Of a DNA stretch of 64,000 bases, positions 1-8,606 are shown in pieces. Positions within the stretch are counted from its first letter, which is position 1, and each line of letters opens with the position of its first letter. Made by a program: the position numbers and the translations under genes. Under the pieces are notes generated by a model. It saw only the letters and a program-made list of their open reading frames with translations, ran no database searches and had not been told where the DNA came from. The stretch is from Nocardioides abyssi (GTDB lineage: Bacteria; Actinomycetota; Actinomycetes; Propionibacteriales; Nocardioidaceae), in contig NZ_JAUHJR010000001.1 in the NCBI RefSeq assembly GCF_030412915.1, positions 372,001 to 436,000 on the forward strand. The letters are read 5' to 3'.

Positions 1-418
1 ACCGCGGCCTCGTCGGTGCGCTCCGGCAGCAGGCCGACGCCGCACCGGTGGCGACCGAGGTCCGGACCGAGGTGCTGGACCAACCGCTGGGTGGGCAGTC
101 GGACGAGCCGGGCGGCGGGCTGGGACCGTTGCCCGCCGCGGTCGAGGTCGCGGCGTACCGCATCGCCGGCGAGGCCCTGACCAACGTCGTGCGCCACGCC
201 CGGGCGTCGCGCTGCTGCGTCCGCCTCGTGCGCACCGACCGCGAACTGATCATCGAGGTCGCCGACGACGGCGTCGGGGTGCCGCCCGACGTGCAGTCCG
301 GCGTCGGCCTGGTCTCGCTTCGCGAGCGGGCGGCCGAGCTCGGCGGCACCAGCGAGATCACCTGCCCACCCGGTGGCGGCACCGTCGTCCGGGCCACCCT
401 GCCCCTGAGGAGCACCCC

Positions 419-422
<4 letters not shown>
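1..422 (+). CDS. Two-component sensor histidine kinase, C-terminal part (5' end outside window)
   Basis: The reading frame is open from base 3 and enters from the left edge, so only the ATPase domain is seen. It shows the HATPase_c features of the NarX/DesK (HisKA_3) family: an N box around AGEALTNVVRHA, a G1 box DDGVGVP, and a GLVSLRERAAELGG segment. Known for the family: it autophosphorylates a histidine (upstream, not visible) and passes the phosphate to a NarL-type regulator. The stop overlaps the ATG of the response regulator by 4 nt (ATGA), so the two are translationally coupled partners. The signal sensed cannot be inferred. No transmembrane part lies in the visible segment. Confidence 0.9.
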
Positions 423-1105
<683 letters not shown>

Positions 1106-1275
1106 GCGCGCCGGCCCGGGGCCTCAGGCCGGCTCGACCGGAGCCACAGCTCGACGTGGCGGTCGAGAAGTCCGCCGCCCGGTCGAGGACGGCGACGACC
1201 TCGGGGCCGGGCCGCTGCGGTCGGGGTGACCGGGTCGACAGCCGCGGCGCGGTCGCCGCCCGGCACAATGGAGGC

Positions 1276-2019
1276 ATGAGCGAGACCGCCCCTGGCACGA
1301 GCACGGAGACCAAGTCGAACGCCGCCCGCGTCCGCGAGATCAACGACTCGATCCGCTACACGATGTGGTCGGTCTTCCGGCTGCGCGACGTGCTCGGGCC
1401 GGTCGACGGCGGGGCGGACCGTGCCGCCGAGGGCGCCGAGGTCGAGCGGCTCTTCGCCGAGCTCGCCGAGGCCGACGTGGTCGTCCGCGGGGTCTACGAC
1501 GTGAGCGGCCTGCGCGCCGACGCCGACGTGATGGTCTGGTGGCACGCGACCGACTCCGAGGAGCTCCAGGCGGCGTACCACCGCTTCCGCCGGACCGCCT
1601 TCGGCTCCCGCCTCGAGCCCGTGTGGAGCCAGATGGCGCTGCACCGCCCGGCGGAGTTCAACAAGAGCCACGTGCCGGCGTTCCTCAACGACGAGGCGCC
1701 CAAGCGGCACATCTGCGTCTACCCGTTCGTGCGGTCCTACGAGTGGTACCTCCTCGACGACGGCGAGCGTCGCCGGATGCTCGCCGAGCACGGCAAGATG
1801 GCGCGCGACTACGTCGACGTGCGGGCCAACACCGTGGCCAGCTTCGCGCTGGGCGACTACGAGTGGATGCTCGCCTTCGAGGCCGACGAGCTCTACCGCA
1901 TCGTCGACCTGATGCGGCACCTGCGTGCCTCCGACGCCCGCCGGCACGTGCGCGAGGAGGTGCCGTTCTACACCGGCGCGCTCGTTCCCGTCGCCGAGCT
2001 GGTCCAGCGCCTGCCCTGA
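1276..2019 (+). CDS. hemQ: Coproheme decarboxylase / chlorite-dismutase family protein HemQ
   Basis: This 247-residue protein belongs to the chlorite dismutase superfamily in its actinobacterial HemQ (ChdC) form. Known reaction: H2O2-dependent decarboxylation of coproheme III to heme b, the last step of the coproporphyrin-dependent pathway. Seen here: the ferredoxin-like duplicated fold signature [14 protein letters not shown] at the N terminus, [21 protein letters not shown] in mid-protein, and the heme-pocket segment [19 protein letters not shown]. The ATG at 1276 was chosen because GGAGG lies directly before it and a CACAAT hexamer at 1264-1269 could be its -10. An upstream in-frame extension to 1156 is rejected. 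Other heme genes are not adjacent. Length fits the family (about 230-250). Confidence 0.9.
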   Translation: MSETAPGTSTETKSNAARVREINDSIRYTMWSVFRLRDVLGPVDGGADRAAEGAEVERLFAELAEADVVVRGVYDVSGLRADADVMVWWHATDSEELQAAYHRFRRTAFGSRLEPVWSQMALHRPAEFNKSHVPAFLNDEAPKRHICVYPFVRSYEWYLLDDGERRRMLAEHGKMARDYVDVRANTVASFALGDYEWMLAFEADELYRIVDLMRHLRASDARRHVREEVPFYTGALVPVAELVQRLP

Positions 2020-2080
2020 CCGGTCCGGACCAGGCGCGACCACGCGGGAACCGCTCCGGCGCACCCGGCGTCGGAGCGAC

Positions 2081-2725
2081 ATGAGGACCACGTTCGCGCT
2101 GCTGCTCGCCACTCCCCTGCTCGTGCTGGCCGCCTGCGGCTCCGACGACGCCCCCACGACCGCCGCCGACCCGGCGGCCACGACCCCGGCCGCGGCCTCC
2201 ACGCCGCGCCCCGAGGCCGTCCCGGCGGCCGACGGGCGGGTCCGGACCGTCGACCTGGCCACCGTCATGGACACCGGCGAGGGCGCCCCCGAGCTCTGCC
2301 TGGGCCCGGTCGCGGAGTCCTGGCCCCCGCAGTGCGGCGGCCCGGCGCTGGTCGACTGGGACTGGCGCGCGGTCCAGGGCGTCTTCGAGCGCTCCGGGAC
2401 GACGCGGTGGGGGATGTTCTCGGTCACCGGCACCTGGGACGGCACCTCGCTGACGGTGGCCGAGGCGGTCCCCGCCGCGCTCTTCGACCCGATGGTGGCC
2501 GAGCCCGCGCCGGCGCTCCCCGCTCCGTCCCGCGAGCTCACCGAGGCGGAGCTGGCGTCGGTGCAGACCGACGTGCAGGACCTGCCCGGCGGGCAGGGGG
2601 CGTACGTCGCCGAGGGCCGGGTCCACGTCGACGTGACCTACGACGACGGCTCGCTGCAGGCCTGGGCCGACGAGGCCCACGGCGCCGGCGTGGTGGTCGT
2701 CCGCTCGCTGCTCGTCCCCGCCTGA
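2081..2725 (+). CDS. Putative secreted lipoprotein, unknown function
   Basis: The protein has 214 residues. The ATG at 2081 gives a lipoprotein signal: a short positive N terminus (MRTTFALLL), a hydrophobic core and the lipobox LAAC at residues 16-19. A Thr/Ala/Pro-rich linker follows to about residue 55. The mature part has no family I recognise; it contains a CLGPVAESWPPQCGG segment whose two cysteines could form a disulfide, and the C-terminal third is acidic and ends in VVVVRSLLVPA. Expected location is the outer face of the membrane. It lies 61 nt after hemQ on the same strand and may be co-transcribed. Function unknown. Confidence 0.8.
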   Translation: MRTTFALLLATPLLVLAACGSDDAPTTAADPAATTPAAASTPRPEAVPAADGRVRTVDLATVMDTGEGAPELCLGPVAESWPPQCGGPALVDWDWRAVQGVFERSGTTRWGMFSVTGTWDGTSLTVAEAVPAALFDPMVAEPAPALPAPSRELTEAELASVQTDVQDLPGGQGAYVAEGRVHVDVTYDDGSLQAWADEAHGAGVVVVRSLLVPA

Positions 2726-2732
2726 CCGCCGT

Positions 2733-2786
2733 CCGCCTCGTGCTGCTGAGCGTGCGCCGGAGCGCTCGCTGGGCAGCACGAGGCGG
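2733..2786. terminator. Bidirectional GC-rich hairpin terminator
   Basis: Perfect 14-bp arms at 2733-2746 (CCGCCTCGTGCTGC) and 2773-2786, with a further short inner pairing (GAGCG/CGCTC). It sits between the lipoprotein gene and the 3' end of the minus-strand oxidoreductase relic, that is, between convergent ends. No T tract is present, as is common in actinobacteria. Confidence 0.7.
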
Positions 2787-2810
2787 GGCCGGCGGCCCGG
2801 CCGGTGTCGC

Positions 2811-2920
2811 TCAGACCTCGTGGTTCGCGCGGAACACCCCGTCGGGGTCGACGAGGGCGCGGACGGCGCGGAGCCGGTCGAGGACGCCGGGCTCGTACGC
2901 CGTCGCCGGGTCGGCGGGCC
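2811..2920 (-). pseudogene. 3' relic of a berberine-bridge (BBE) FAD-linked oxidoreductase
   Basis: Reading the minus strand into the stop at 2811-2813 gives an uninterrupted C-terminal tail, [20 protein letters not shown] followed by VFRANHEV. This is the characteristic end of the BBE domain in FAD-linked oxidoreductases (y..rL..vk...DP.gvFr.nh.v). Only about 36 codons survive; the rest of a gene normally 450-500 codons long is missing. At about 2920-2921 the sequence changes abruptly into an unrelated plus-strand coding sequence, the LuxR relic. I therefore call this a deletion remnant, not a gene. The exact breakpoint is uncertain by a few codons. Confidence 0.75.
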
Positions 2921-3406
2921 GACCTCATCGCCAGCTCACCGAGCGCCAGCGACCCGCTCACACCGGTCTCGGCGCTGGTGGGCGCCGCCCGCCGCTACGC
3001 CCGCGGGGACATCGCCTCGCCGCCGCGGTCGCGGGTGCGCGCGGCCAGCGGGATGTGGCTGGTGCTGCACGCCTCGCCGCTCACCTCGTTCGGCGACCGG
3101 GCCGGCGACGTCGTGGTCACCATCGAGGAGGCCCGACCGCCGGAGATCGTCGCGCTCGTCGTGGCGGCGTTCGGGTTGACCCAGCGCGAGCGGGACGTCA
3201 CCCAGCTGGTGCTGCAGGGGGTCGACACCAAGGAGATCGCGGCGACTCTGCACGTGTCGACATACACCGTCCAGGACCACCTGAAGTCGGTCTTCGACAA
3301 GGCCGACGTGCGCTCGCGGCGTGAGCTGATCGCCCGGATCTACTTCGACCAGTACGTCCCGCGGATGGGCTCCGAGCTCGGGCCGTCGGGGTGGTTCAGC
3401 AGCTGA
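2921..3406 (+). pseudogene. 5'-truncated LuxR-family transcriptional regulator
   Basis: About 160 codons of the C-terminal part remain: a linker segment ([20 protein letters not shown], then [19 protein letters not shown]), then [20 protein letters not shown] and a LuxR helix-turn-helix ([40 protein letters not shown]), ending in [15 protein letters not shown]. Intact relatives have about 350 residues with an N-terminal sensory half, which is absent. Translation further upstream runs into the antisense of the BBE relic and is implausible. An internal GTG could still yield a DNA-binding-only fragment of about 145 residues, so residual function is possible. It is followed by the 89-bp palindromic repeat. 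Confidence 0.75.
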
Positions 3407-3422
3407 TCGGGGCGTCCCTCGC

Positions 3423-3511
3423 CGGGACATCTCAGGGGAGTCCTGCACATATCGGGGCAGATCTGCCCCGATATGTGCAGGGGTCACCGGTTAACCGGTG
3501 ACTCCTGCAGC
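3423..3511. repeat. 89-bp double-palindrome element, copy A
   Basis: This is nearly identical to 46667-46755: four differences, at 3431, 3432, 3434 and 3458. It contains a perfect 40-bp palindrome (3442-3481; half-site CCTGCACATATCGGGGCAGA) and a perfect 20-bp palindrome (3483-3502, GTCACCGGTTAACCGGTGAC). An outer pair GGAGTC/GACTCC (3437-3442, 3500-3505) brackets both. It lies between the convergent LuxR relic and msrB, so it could act as a terminator here. The repetition elsewhere points to a mobile or REP-like element. Confidence 0.85.
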
Positions 3512-3541
3512 CGGTCCGCGCAGCTTCCGCGGCGGCCGCGG

Positions 3542-3958
3542 TCAGGCCTGCTCGGCGGGCTGCTGGGCCGGCTCGAGGGTGAGGCTGATCGAGTTGATGC
3601 AGTACCGGTCGCCGGTGGGGGTGCCGTAGCCGTCGGGGAAGACGTGCCCGAGGTGGGAGCCGCAGCTGGCGCAGCGGACCTCGACGCGCTTCATCCCGTG
3701 CGATGTGTCCTCGATGTACTCGATCGTGTCGCTCATCGGCTGGTAGAACGACGGCCAGCCACAGCCGGAGTGGAACTTCGTGTCGGACTCGAAGAGCGCC
3801 GCCTGGCAGGCGCGACAGCGGTAGACGCCGGTCGTCTCGGTGTCGTTGTACTCACCGGTGAACGCCCGCTCGGTGCCCGCCTGTCGGAGCACGGCGTACT
3901 CCTCGGGGGAGAGCTGCTCGCGCCACTCGGCGTCCGACTTCTCGACGTGGTAACCCAT
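3542..3958 (-). CDS. msrB: Peptide-methionine (R)-S-oxide reductase MsrB
   Basis: 138 residues, the normal length for a stand-alone MsrB. Known reaction: reduction of methionine-R-sulfoxide in proteins using thioredoxin. Seen: structural zinc cysteines C48/C51 (CRAC) and C96/C99 (CASC), the GCGWPSF signature at 66-72, and the catalytic Cys120 in RYCINS. The ATG at 3958 is preferred over one 7 codons upstream because GGAGGC lies directly before it and a TACGCT hexamer (3970-3965, minus strand) precedes that. The partner msrA lies far away at 52.9-53.6 kb. Cytoplasmic; no signal peptide. Confidence 0.97.
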   Translation of the reverse strand: MGYHVEKSDAEWREQLSPEEYAVLRQAGTERAFTGEYNDTETTGVYRCRACQAALFESDTKFHSGCGWPSFYQPMSDTIEYIEDTSHGMKRVEVRCASCGSHLGHVFPDGYGTPTGDRYCINSISLTLEPAQQPAEQA

Positions 3959-4020
3959 GCCTCCAGCGTACGGCGGCACCCCAGCGCGCCCCGGCCCGTG
4001 GACGCCCGGTTGACCGGTCT

Positions 4021-4038
4021 AGAGAACATGTGTTCACT
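4021..4038. promoter_or_regulatory. Inverted-repeat operator overlapping the reductase/desaturase promoter
   Basis: The dyad AGaGAACAtgTGTTCaCT pairs at 7 of 9 positions per half. It lies 6 nt after a TTGACC (4010-4015) that fits a -35 box, so it covers the spacer and -10 region. The symmetry suits a TetR-type repressor responding to fatty acids or acyl-CoA. The regulator is not in the window. Confidence 0.55.
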
Positions 4039-4065
4039 GGGGAGTGGGACGGACGTCACGAGGGT

Positions 4066-5178
4066 ATGGGGGCCGGCATGGCAGGCACGATCCCGTGGGA
4101 GCGGGTCCGCAAGGCGGGCCACACGCTCACGACACCGCTCGACCCGGACGACTACCTCCGGTTCCTCAACCCGTTGTGGACCGCCCGCGAGCTGCGCGGC
4201 CGCGTCGAGAAGGTGATCCCCGAGACCGAGGACGCCGCCACGCTGGTGATCCGTCCCGGCTGGGGCTGGCGCTACCGCCACCGGCCCGGTCAGTACGTCG
4301 GCATCGGCATCCAGGTCGACGGCAAGTTCCAGTGGCGGTCGTACTCGGTCTCCTCCGAGCCGCGGCGCAGGGGCCGCACCATCGCGATCACCGTGCGGGC
4401 GATGCCCGAGGGGAAGCTCTCCTCGCACCTGGTCAACGGTCTCGAGCCGGGCACGATCCTGCGGCTGGCGCTGCCCGAGGGCGACTTCACGCTGCCGGAC
4501 CCGCCGCCGCCGCGGATGCTGTTCCTCGTCGCCGGCAGCGGCGTCACGCCGGTCATGTCGATGCTGCGCACCCTGGACCGGCGCGGGGCGCTCAGTGGCG
4601 ACGACGCCCCCGACGTGGTCATGCACTACTCCTCGCCCACCCCGGACCGGATGATCTTCCGCGACGAGCTCGAGGCGCTCGCCGAGAAGCACGACCGGCT
4701 GACGCTCCACCAGCTGCACACCGACACCGACGGCATGCTCGAGCTCGAGCACCCCGAGAAGGGGCTCGACGGCATCTGCCCGGACTGGCGCGAGCGCGAG
4801 ACCTGGGCCTGCGGGCCGGGGCCGATGCTCGACGCGATCAGCGAGCACTTCGAGAAGGAGGGGCTCGAGGACCAGCTCCACCTCGAGCGCTTCCAGCTCA
4901 AGCTCGGCGACCAGGGTGGCGAGGGCGGCACGATCACCTTCCGCAACTCCGGCAAGTCCATCGAGGTCGACGGCGCCACGACGGTCCTCGAGGCCGGCGA
5001 GGAGGCCGGCGTCGGCATGCCCTACGGCTGCCGGATGGGCATCTGCCACACCTGCACGCTCACCCTCGTCGAGGGCACGGTGCGCGACCTGCGCAACGGC
5101 GACGAGTTCGGTCAGCCCAACGAGCCGGTGCAGACCTGCGTCACCGCCGCCGTCGGCGACTGCACGCTCGACATCTGA
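4066..5178 (+). CDS. Ferredoxin reductase-like oxidoreductase with C-terminal 2Fe-2S domain
   Basis: 370 residues from the ATG at 4066 (the ATG at 4078 is an alternative). Domain order: FAD-binding barrel (RSYSVSS flavin motif at about 93-99, HRPGQYVGIG just before it), NAD(P)H-binding domain (LVAGSGVTPVMSM; ACGPGPMLDA near its end), then a plant-type 2Fe-2S ferredoxin domain with ligands in GCRMGICHTC and a distal Cys in VQTCVTA. Known partner in mycobacteria: the Rv3230c-type reductase feeds electrons to the acyl-CoA desaturase DesA3. The next gene is such a desaturase, 68 nt downstream, so the same role is inferred. The operator dyad is just upstream. Confidence 0.93.
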   Translation: MGAGMAGTIPWERVRKAGHTLTTPLDPDDYLRFLNPLWTARELRGRVEKVIPETEDAATLVIRPGWGWRYRHRPGQYVGIGIQVDGKFQWRSYSVSSEPRRRGRTIAITVRAMPEGKLSSHLVNGLEPGTILRLALPEGDFTLPDPPPPRMLFLVAGSGVTPVMSMLRTLDRRGALSGDDAPDVVMHYSSPTPDRMIFRDELEALAEKHDRLTLHQLHTDTDGMLELEHPEKGLDGICPDWRERETWACGPGPMLDAISEHFEKEGLEDQLHLERFQLKLGDQGGEGGTITFRNSGKSIEVDGATTVLEAGEEAGVGMPYGCRMGICHTCTLTLVEGTVRDLRNGDEFGQPNEPVQTCVTAAVGDCTLDI

Positions 5179-5246
5179 GCAGGACCCGGCGCCACCCCGC
5201 CGGCACCAGCACACCTCGTCCAAGCACACCTGAGACTGGAGGCCCC

Positions 5247-6500
5247 GTGGCCATCGCGGACGTCAAGGAGTACACCCACCTCTGGGAGGAGGAGGTCGAG
5301 CAGATCGGGCGCGAGCTCGACGCGATCCGCCAGGAGATCGAGGAGTCGCGCGGCGCGTCGGACGCGGCGTACATCAACCGCCTCATCAAGATCCAGCGCG
5401 GCCTCGCCACCGCCGGGCGCGTCTCGATGCTCGCCGGCACCTGGGGCGGGCGGTGGGCGCCGAGGGCGGAGAAGCCGGCGCTCGTCGCTGGCGCGACCTT
5501 CCTCGGCCTGGCCAAGATCCTCGAGAACATGGAGATCGGCCACAACGTCATGCACGGCCAGTGGGACTGGATGAACGACCCTGAGATCCACTCCTCGAAC
5601 TGGGAGTGGGACACCGCGCAGCCGGCCGAGCAGTGGAAGCACTCGCACAACTACATCCACCACCAGTTCACCAACGTGCTCGGCCACGACAACGACATCG
5701 GCTACGGCATCCTGCGGATGGCGCGCGAGCAGCGCTGGCACCCCTACTACCTCGGGCAGCCGGTCTACAACGCCCTGCTCGCGACGCTCTTCCAGTGGGG
5801 CGTCGCCCTCCACGACCTCGACCTCGAGCGGATCCGCAAGGGCGAGAAGGACCCGAAGGAGATGAAGCGGCAGCTCAAGCAGATCTTCCGCAAGGGCCGC
5901 AACCAGATCCTCAAGGACTACGTCGTCTACCCGGCGCTGTCCGGGCCGCGCTGGAAGCAGGTGGCCGTCGCCAACGCGACCTCCAACCTCACGCGCAACC
6001 TGTGGTCCTACGTGATCATCTTCTGCGGGCACTTCCCCGACGGCGCGATGCACTTCACCGAGGAGGAGCTCGAGGACGAGACCCGCGCGGAGTGGTACCT
6101 GCGCCAGGTGCTCGGCGCCGCCAACTTCAAGGGCGGCCCGCTGCTGCACGTCCTCAGCGGCAACCTCGGCTTCCAGATCGAGCACCACCTCTTCCCGGAC
6201 CTGCCGAGCAACCGGTACGCCGAGATCTCGGTCAAGGTGCGCGCGCTCTGCGACAAGTACGACATCCCCTACACGACCGGCCCGCTCCACCGGCAGTACG
6301 GCCAGGCGCTGCGCACGATCATCAAGCTCTCGGTGCCGAACAGCTGGACCTCCAGCAACGACCCGGCCCCGCCGGAGCGCCCGGACACCGCCAACGAGCC
6401 CGAGCGCGACCGCCGGCGCAAGTCCGACGCCGAGCGGCAGCCGCGCCGCGCCGAGCTCGGTGCCTGGACCCGCTCGCCCCAGGAGAGGAGCCACGACTGA
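5247..6500 (+). CDS. Membrane fatty-acyl desaturase (DesA3-like)
   Basis: 417 residues; GTG start with CTGGAGG about 5 nt upstream. The three histidine clusters of membrane-bound di-iron desaturases are present: HNVMH (about residue 98), HSHNYIHH (about 131) and QIEHHLF (about 310). Hydrophobic stretches lie between them. Known reaction: O2-dependent introduction of a double bond into acyl chains, probably delta-9 of stearoyl-CoA as for mycobacterial DesA3; the regiochemistry is inference. Electrons should come from the reductase encoded just upstream. The C terminus (after about 375) is charged and looks disordered. Its stop TGA shares the A with the ATG of the next gene (TGATG). Confidence 0.93.
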   Translation: MAIADVKEYTHLWEEEVEQIGRELDAIRQEIEESRGASDAAYINRLIKIQRGLATAGRVSMLAGTWGGRWAPRAEKPALVAGATFLGLAKILENMEIGHNVMHGQWDWMNDPEIHSSNWEWDTAQPAEQWKHSHNYIHHQFTNVLGHDNDIGYGILRMAREQRWHPYYLGQPVYNALLATLFQWGVALHDLDLERIRKGEKDPKEMKRQLKQIFRKGRNQILKDYVVYPALSGPRWKQVAVANATSNLTRNLWSYVIIFCGHFPDGAMHFTEEELEDETRAEWYLRQVLGAANFKGGPLLHVLSGNLGFQIEHHLFPDLPSNRYAEISVKVRALCDKYDIPYTTGPLHRQYGQALRTIIKLSVPNSWTSSNDPAPPERPDTANEPERDRRRKSDAERQPRRAELGAWTRSPQERSHD

Positions 6501-6970
6501 TGGACCCCGCTCCCCGGGAGTTCGCCGAGCTGCCGACCGACCCCGAGCTGGGGGTGCCGGTGCCGTTCGCGGCCGGCACCGACGTCGGGTACGGCGACCG
6601 GCCGGCCGGCACGCCGGTCTCGGTCCGCCGGCTCGACAAGCGACGGGTCACCCAGTGCGCGCTCAGCCGCGTGTGCGGGGTCTGCGGCGCCAGCCTCGGC
6701 CGTCCGTTGGCCTTCCTCGGGTCGCGGTCGGAGGTCGGCCGGCTCGCCTTCCACCTGCCCCCGGCCCACCTGGCCTGCGCGCAGGCGCTCCTGGCGGCGT
6801 ACTCGTCGGTGGGGGAGACCGTGCTGGACATCGACGCCCCGCCGGCCGAGTGGGTGCTGGCGACGACGGCGAGCTTCGAGTTCGTCCGGGCCGGCCGCGA
6901 CGACCTCGACAAGCGGCCGACCTTCCAGCCGAGCTCGGCGCTCACCGAGGTCACGCCCGCTCGGCGCTGA
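6500..6970 (+). CDS. Hypothetical protein coupled to the desaturase
   Basis: 156 residues, start ATG overlapping the desaturase stop by one base, so translation is likely coupled. No family recognised. It has a possible metal-binding cluster, CALSRVCGVCGASLGR at about residues 54-69, plus a further Cys in PPAHLACAQALL; the spacing resembles a zinc ribbon with one distant ligand. No signal peptide or membrane segment is visible. Composition matches its neighbours. A role with the desaturase/reductase pair is suggested only by the overlap. Confidence 0.75.
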   Translation: MDPAPREFAELPTDPELGVPVPFAAGTDVGYGDRPAGTPVSVRRLDKRRVTQCALSRVCGVCGASLGRPLAFLGSRSEVGRLAFHLPPAHLACAQALLAAYSSVGETVLDIDAPPAEWVLATTASFEFVRAGRDDLDKRPTFQPSSALTEVTPARR

Positions 6971-6990
6971 CCCACCGGGGTCGACCCGGC

Positions 6991-6996
6991 TAGCGT
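6991..6996 (+). promoter_or_regulatory. -10 element of the PolDom gene (leaderless type)
   Basis: TAGCGT ends 6 nt before the ATG at 7003, too close for a Shine-Dalgarno leader; transcription probably starts at or next to the start codon. Confidence 0.55.
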
Positions 6997-7002
6997 GTCG
7001 CC

Positions 7003-8103
7003 ATGGCGAAGGCAGCGGCCGCGACGGTCGTGGCGGGGGACCGCGAGGTCCGGGTGACGAGCCCCGACCGGGTGATCTACCCGGCCACGGACTCCACGCC
7101 CGAGGTCACGAAGCTGATGGTGGCGGAGTACGTCGCGTCGGTCGGCGACGGGCTGATGCGCGCGCTGCGCGACCGGCCCACCGCGCTCGAGCGCTGGCCC
7201 GCCGGGGTGCATCCCGGCATCAGGCTCGCGACCGGGCGGCCCGGCGAGAAGGCCGACGCGTTCTACCAGAAGCGGGTGCCGAAGGGCGCGCCCGACTACC
7301 TCGAGAGCGTCGAGATCACCTTCCCGTCCGGCCGGACCGCCGAGGAGATTTGCCCGACCGAGATCGCCGTGCCGGTGTGGTGCGCCCAGATGGGCACGCT
7401 GACCTTCCACCCGTGGCCGGTGCGGCGCACCGACGACCCGGCCAGCCTCGACCACCCGGACGAGCTGCGCATCGACCTCGACCCGCAGCCGGGGACGTCC
7501 TTCGCCGACGCCGTCCGCGTGGCCGGCGTCGCCCGCGAGCTGCTCGAGGAGCTCGGCCTGCGCGGCTACCCGAAGACGTCGGGCAACCGCGGCATCCACG
7601 TCTACGTGCGCATCGAGCCGCGGTGGGAGTTCACCGACCTGCGGCACGCCGCGATCGGCCTCGGCCGCGAGCTGGCCCGCCGCGACGACGGGGTCACGGT
7701 CGAGTGGTGGAAGGAGGAGCGCGGGGAGCGGATCTTCGTCGACTACAACCAGAACAACCGCGACCGCACCATCGCCTCGGCGTACTCCCTGCGGCCGGTC
7801 GCCGGCGCTCCGGTCTCCACCCCGCTCACCTGGTCCGAGCTCGCGGGGCTCACCGACCCGCACGCCTTCAACCTCTTCACCGTCCCCGACCGGCTCGCCG
7901 ACGGCGACCCGTGGGCCGACATCGACGAGGAGGCCTTCTCGCTCGAGCCGCTGCTGCGGCTGTGGGAGGAGCTGCCCGGCGGTGAGCTGAACTTCCCGCC
8001 GGACTATCCCAAGATGCCGGGCGAGCCGCCGCGGGTGCAGCCGAGCAAGAAGGTCGCCGCCCACTGGGACGAGGACGGCAACCGGGTCGAGGACGAGCGG
8101 TGA
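7003..8103 (+). CDS. Stand-alone LigD-type polymerase/primase domain protein (PolDom)
   Basis: 366 residues of the archaeo-eukaryotic primase-like LigD polymerase family, without ligase or nuclease domains. Seen: the N-terminal DRVIYPATDSTPEVTKLMVA segment typical of LigD PolDom, the metal-binding DxD in RIDLDPQPGTSF (about residues 154-165), the KTSGNRGIHVYVRI strand, and VDYNQNNRDRTIASAYSLR. Known role of the family: ribonucleotide-preferring gap filling in end joining and excision repair. Here it stands alone, while an ATP-dependent ligase of the LigC type lies 6 kb away on the other strand. No Ku gene is in the window. Stop overlaps the next start (GTGA). Confidence 0.93.
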   Translation: MAKAAAATVVAGDREVRVTSPDRVIYPATDSTPEVTKLMVAEYVASVGDGLMRALRDRPTALERWPAGVHPGIRLATGRPGEKADAFYQKRVPKGAPDYLESVEITFPSGRTAEEICPTEIAVPVWCAQMGTLTFHPWPVRRTDDPASLDHPDELRIDLDPQPGTSFADAVRVAGVARELLEELGLRGYPKTSGNRGIHVYVRIEPRWEFTDLRHAAIGLGRELARRDDGVTVEWWKEERGERIFVDYNQNNRDRTIASAYSLRPVAGAPVSTPLTWSELAGLTDPHAFNLFTVPDRLADGDPWADIDEEAFSLEPLLRLWEELPGGELNFPPDYPKMPGEPPRVQPSKKVAAHWDEDGNRVEDER

Positions 8104-8585
8104 GCGACGCGCGCGACGTGCCGGTGGCCGGCGAGCGGGCGCTGCTGGAGGCGATGGTCGACCGCCAGCGCGCGGCGGTCGCCGGCCTGCTCGACGACCT
8201 CACCGACGCCGAGGCCCGCGAGCGGCTGGTGCCGTCGCTGACGACCGTGCTCGGGCTGGTCAAGCACGCCACGTTCGTCGAGCGGGTGTGGTTCCACAGC
8301 CGGGTCGCCGGCGTCCCGCGCCGCGAGCTCGGCCTCCCCGACACGGTCGACGAGAGCTTCGTGCTGACCACCGACGACACGGTCGCCTCGGTGCGGGCGG
8401 CCCACGCCGAGGCGTGCGACCGGTCGCGCGCGATCGCCGCCGAGCACGACCTCGACGAGACCTACCCGTGGCACCACGGGCCGGTCAGCCTGCGCTACAT
8501 CCACGCCCACATGGTCGCCGAGCTGGCCCGGCACGCCGGCCACGGCGACATCCTCGTCGAGCAGCTGCGGGCCCGGCGGGCCTGA
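8100..8585 (+). CDS. DinB-family (DUF664) protein
   Basis: 161 residues, GTG start overlapping the previous stop by 4 nt. The four-helix DinB/DUF664 pattern is visible: an N-terminal helix with LLDDLTDAEARERLVPS, the conserved LGLVKHATFVERVWF, a PWHHG motif in mid-protein, and LRYIHAHMVAELARHAGHGD at the end. The histidines (in LVKHA, HMVAELARHAGH) match the usual metal site. The family is structurally related to mycothiol- and bacillithiol-dependent transferases, but no activity can be assigned. Co-transcription with the PolDom gene is likely. Confidence 0.88.
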   Translation: MSDARDVPVAGERALLEAMVDRQRAAVAGLLDDLTDAEARERLVPSLTTVLGLVKHATFVERVWFHSRVAGVPRRELGLPDTVDESFVLTTDDTVASVRAAHAEACDRSRAIAAEHDLDETYPWHHGPVSLRYIHAHMVAELARHAGHGDILVEQLRARRA

Positions 8586-8606
8586 GGTGCAGGCCGGGCC
8601 GCGGGC

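Noticed and set aside
1106..1275. Possible minus-strand gene relic (segments resembling [13 protein letters not shown] then [12 protein letters not shown]) between the response regulator and hemQ
   Set aside because: It needs a frameshift to read through, is too short to identify and could be chance in GC-rich DNA.
2804..2920. Start of the LuxR gene at 2804
   Set aside because: The first 39 codons would be Arg/Gly-rich antisense of the BBE relic, unlike any LuxR sensor domain.
4028..4065. Translation start of the reductase at GTG 4030
   Set aside because: It would lie inside the operator dyad and core promoter; ATG 4066 or 4078 is more plausible.
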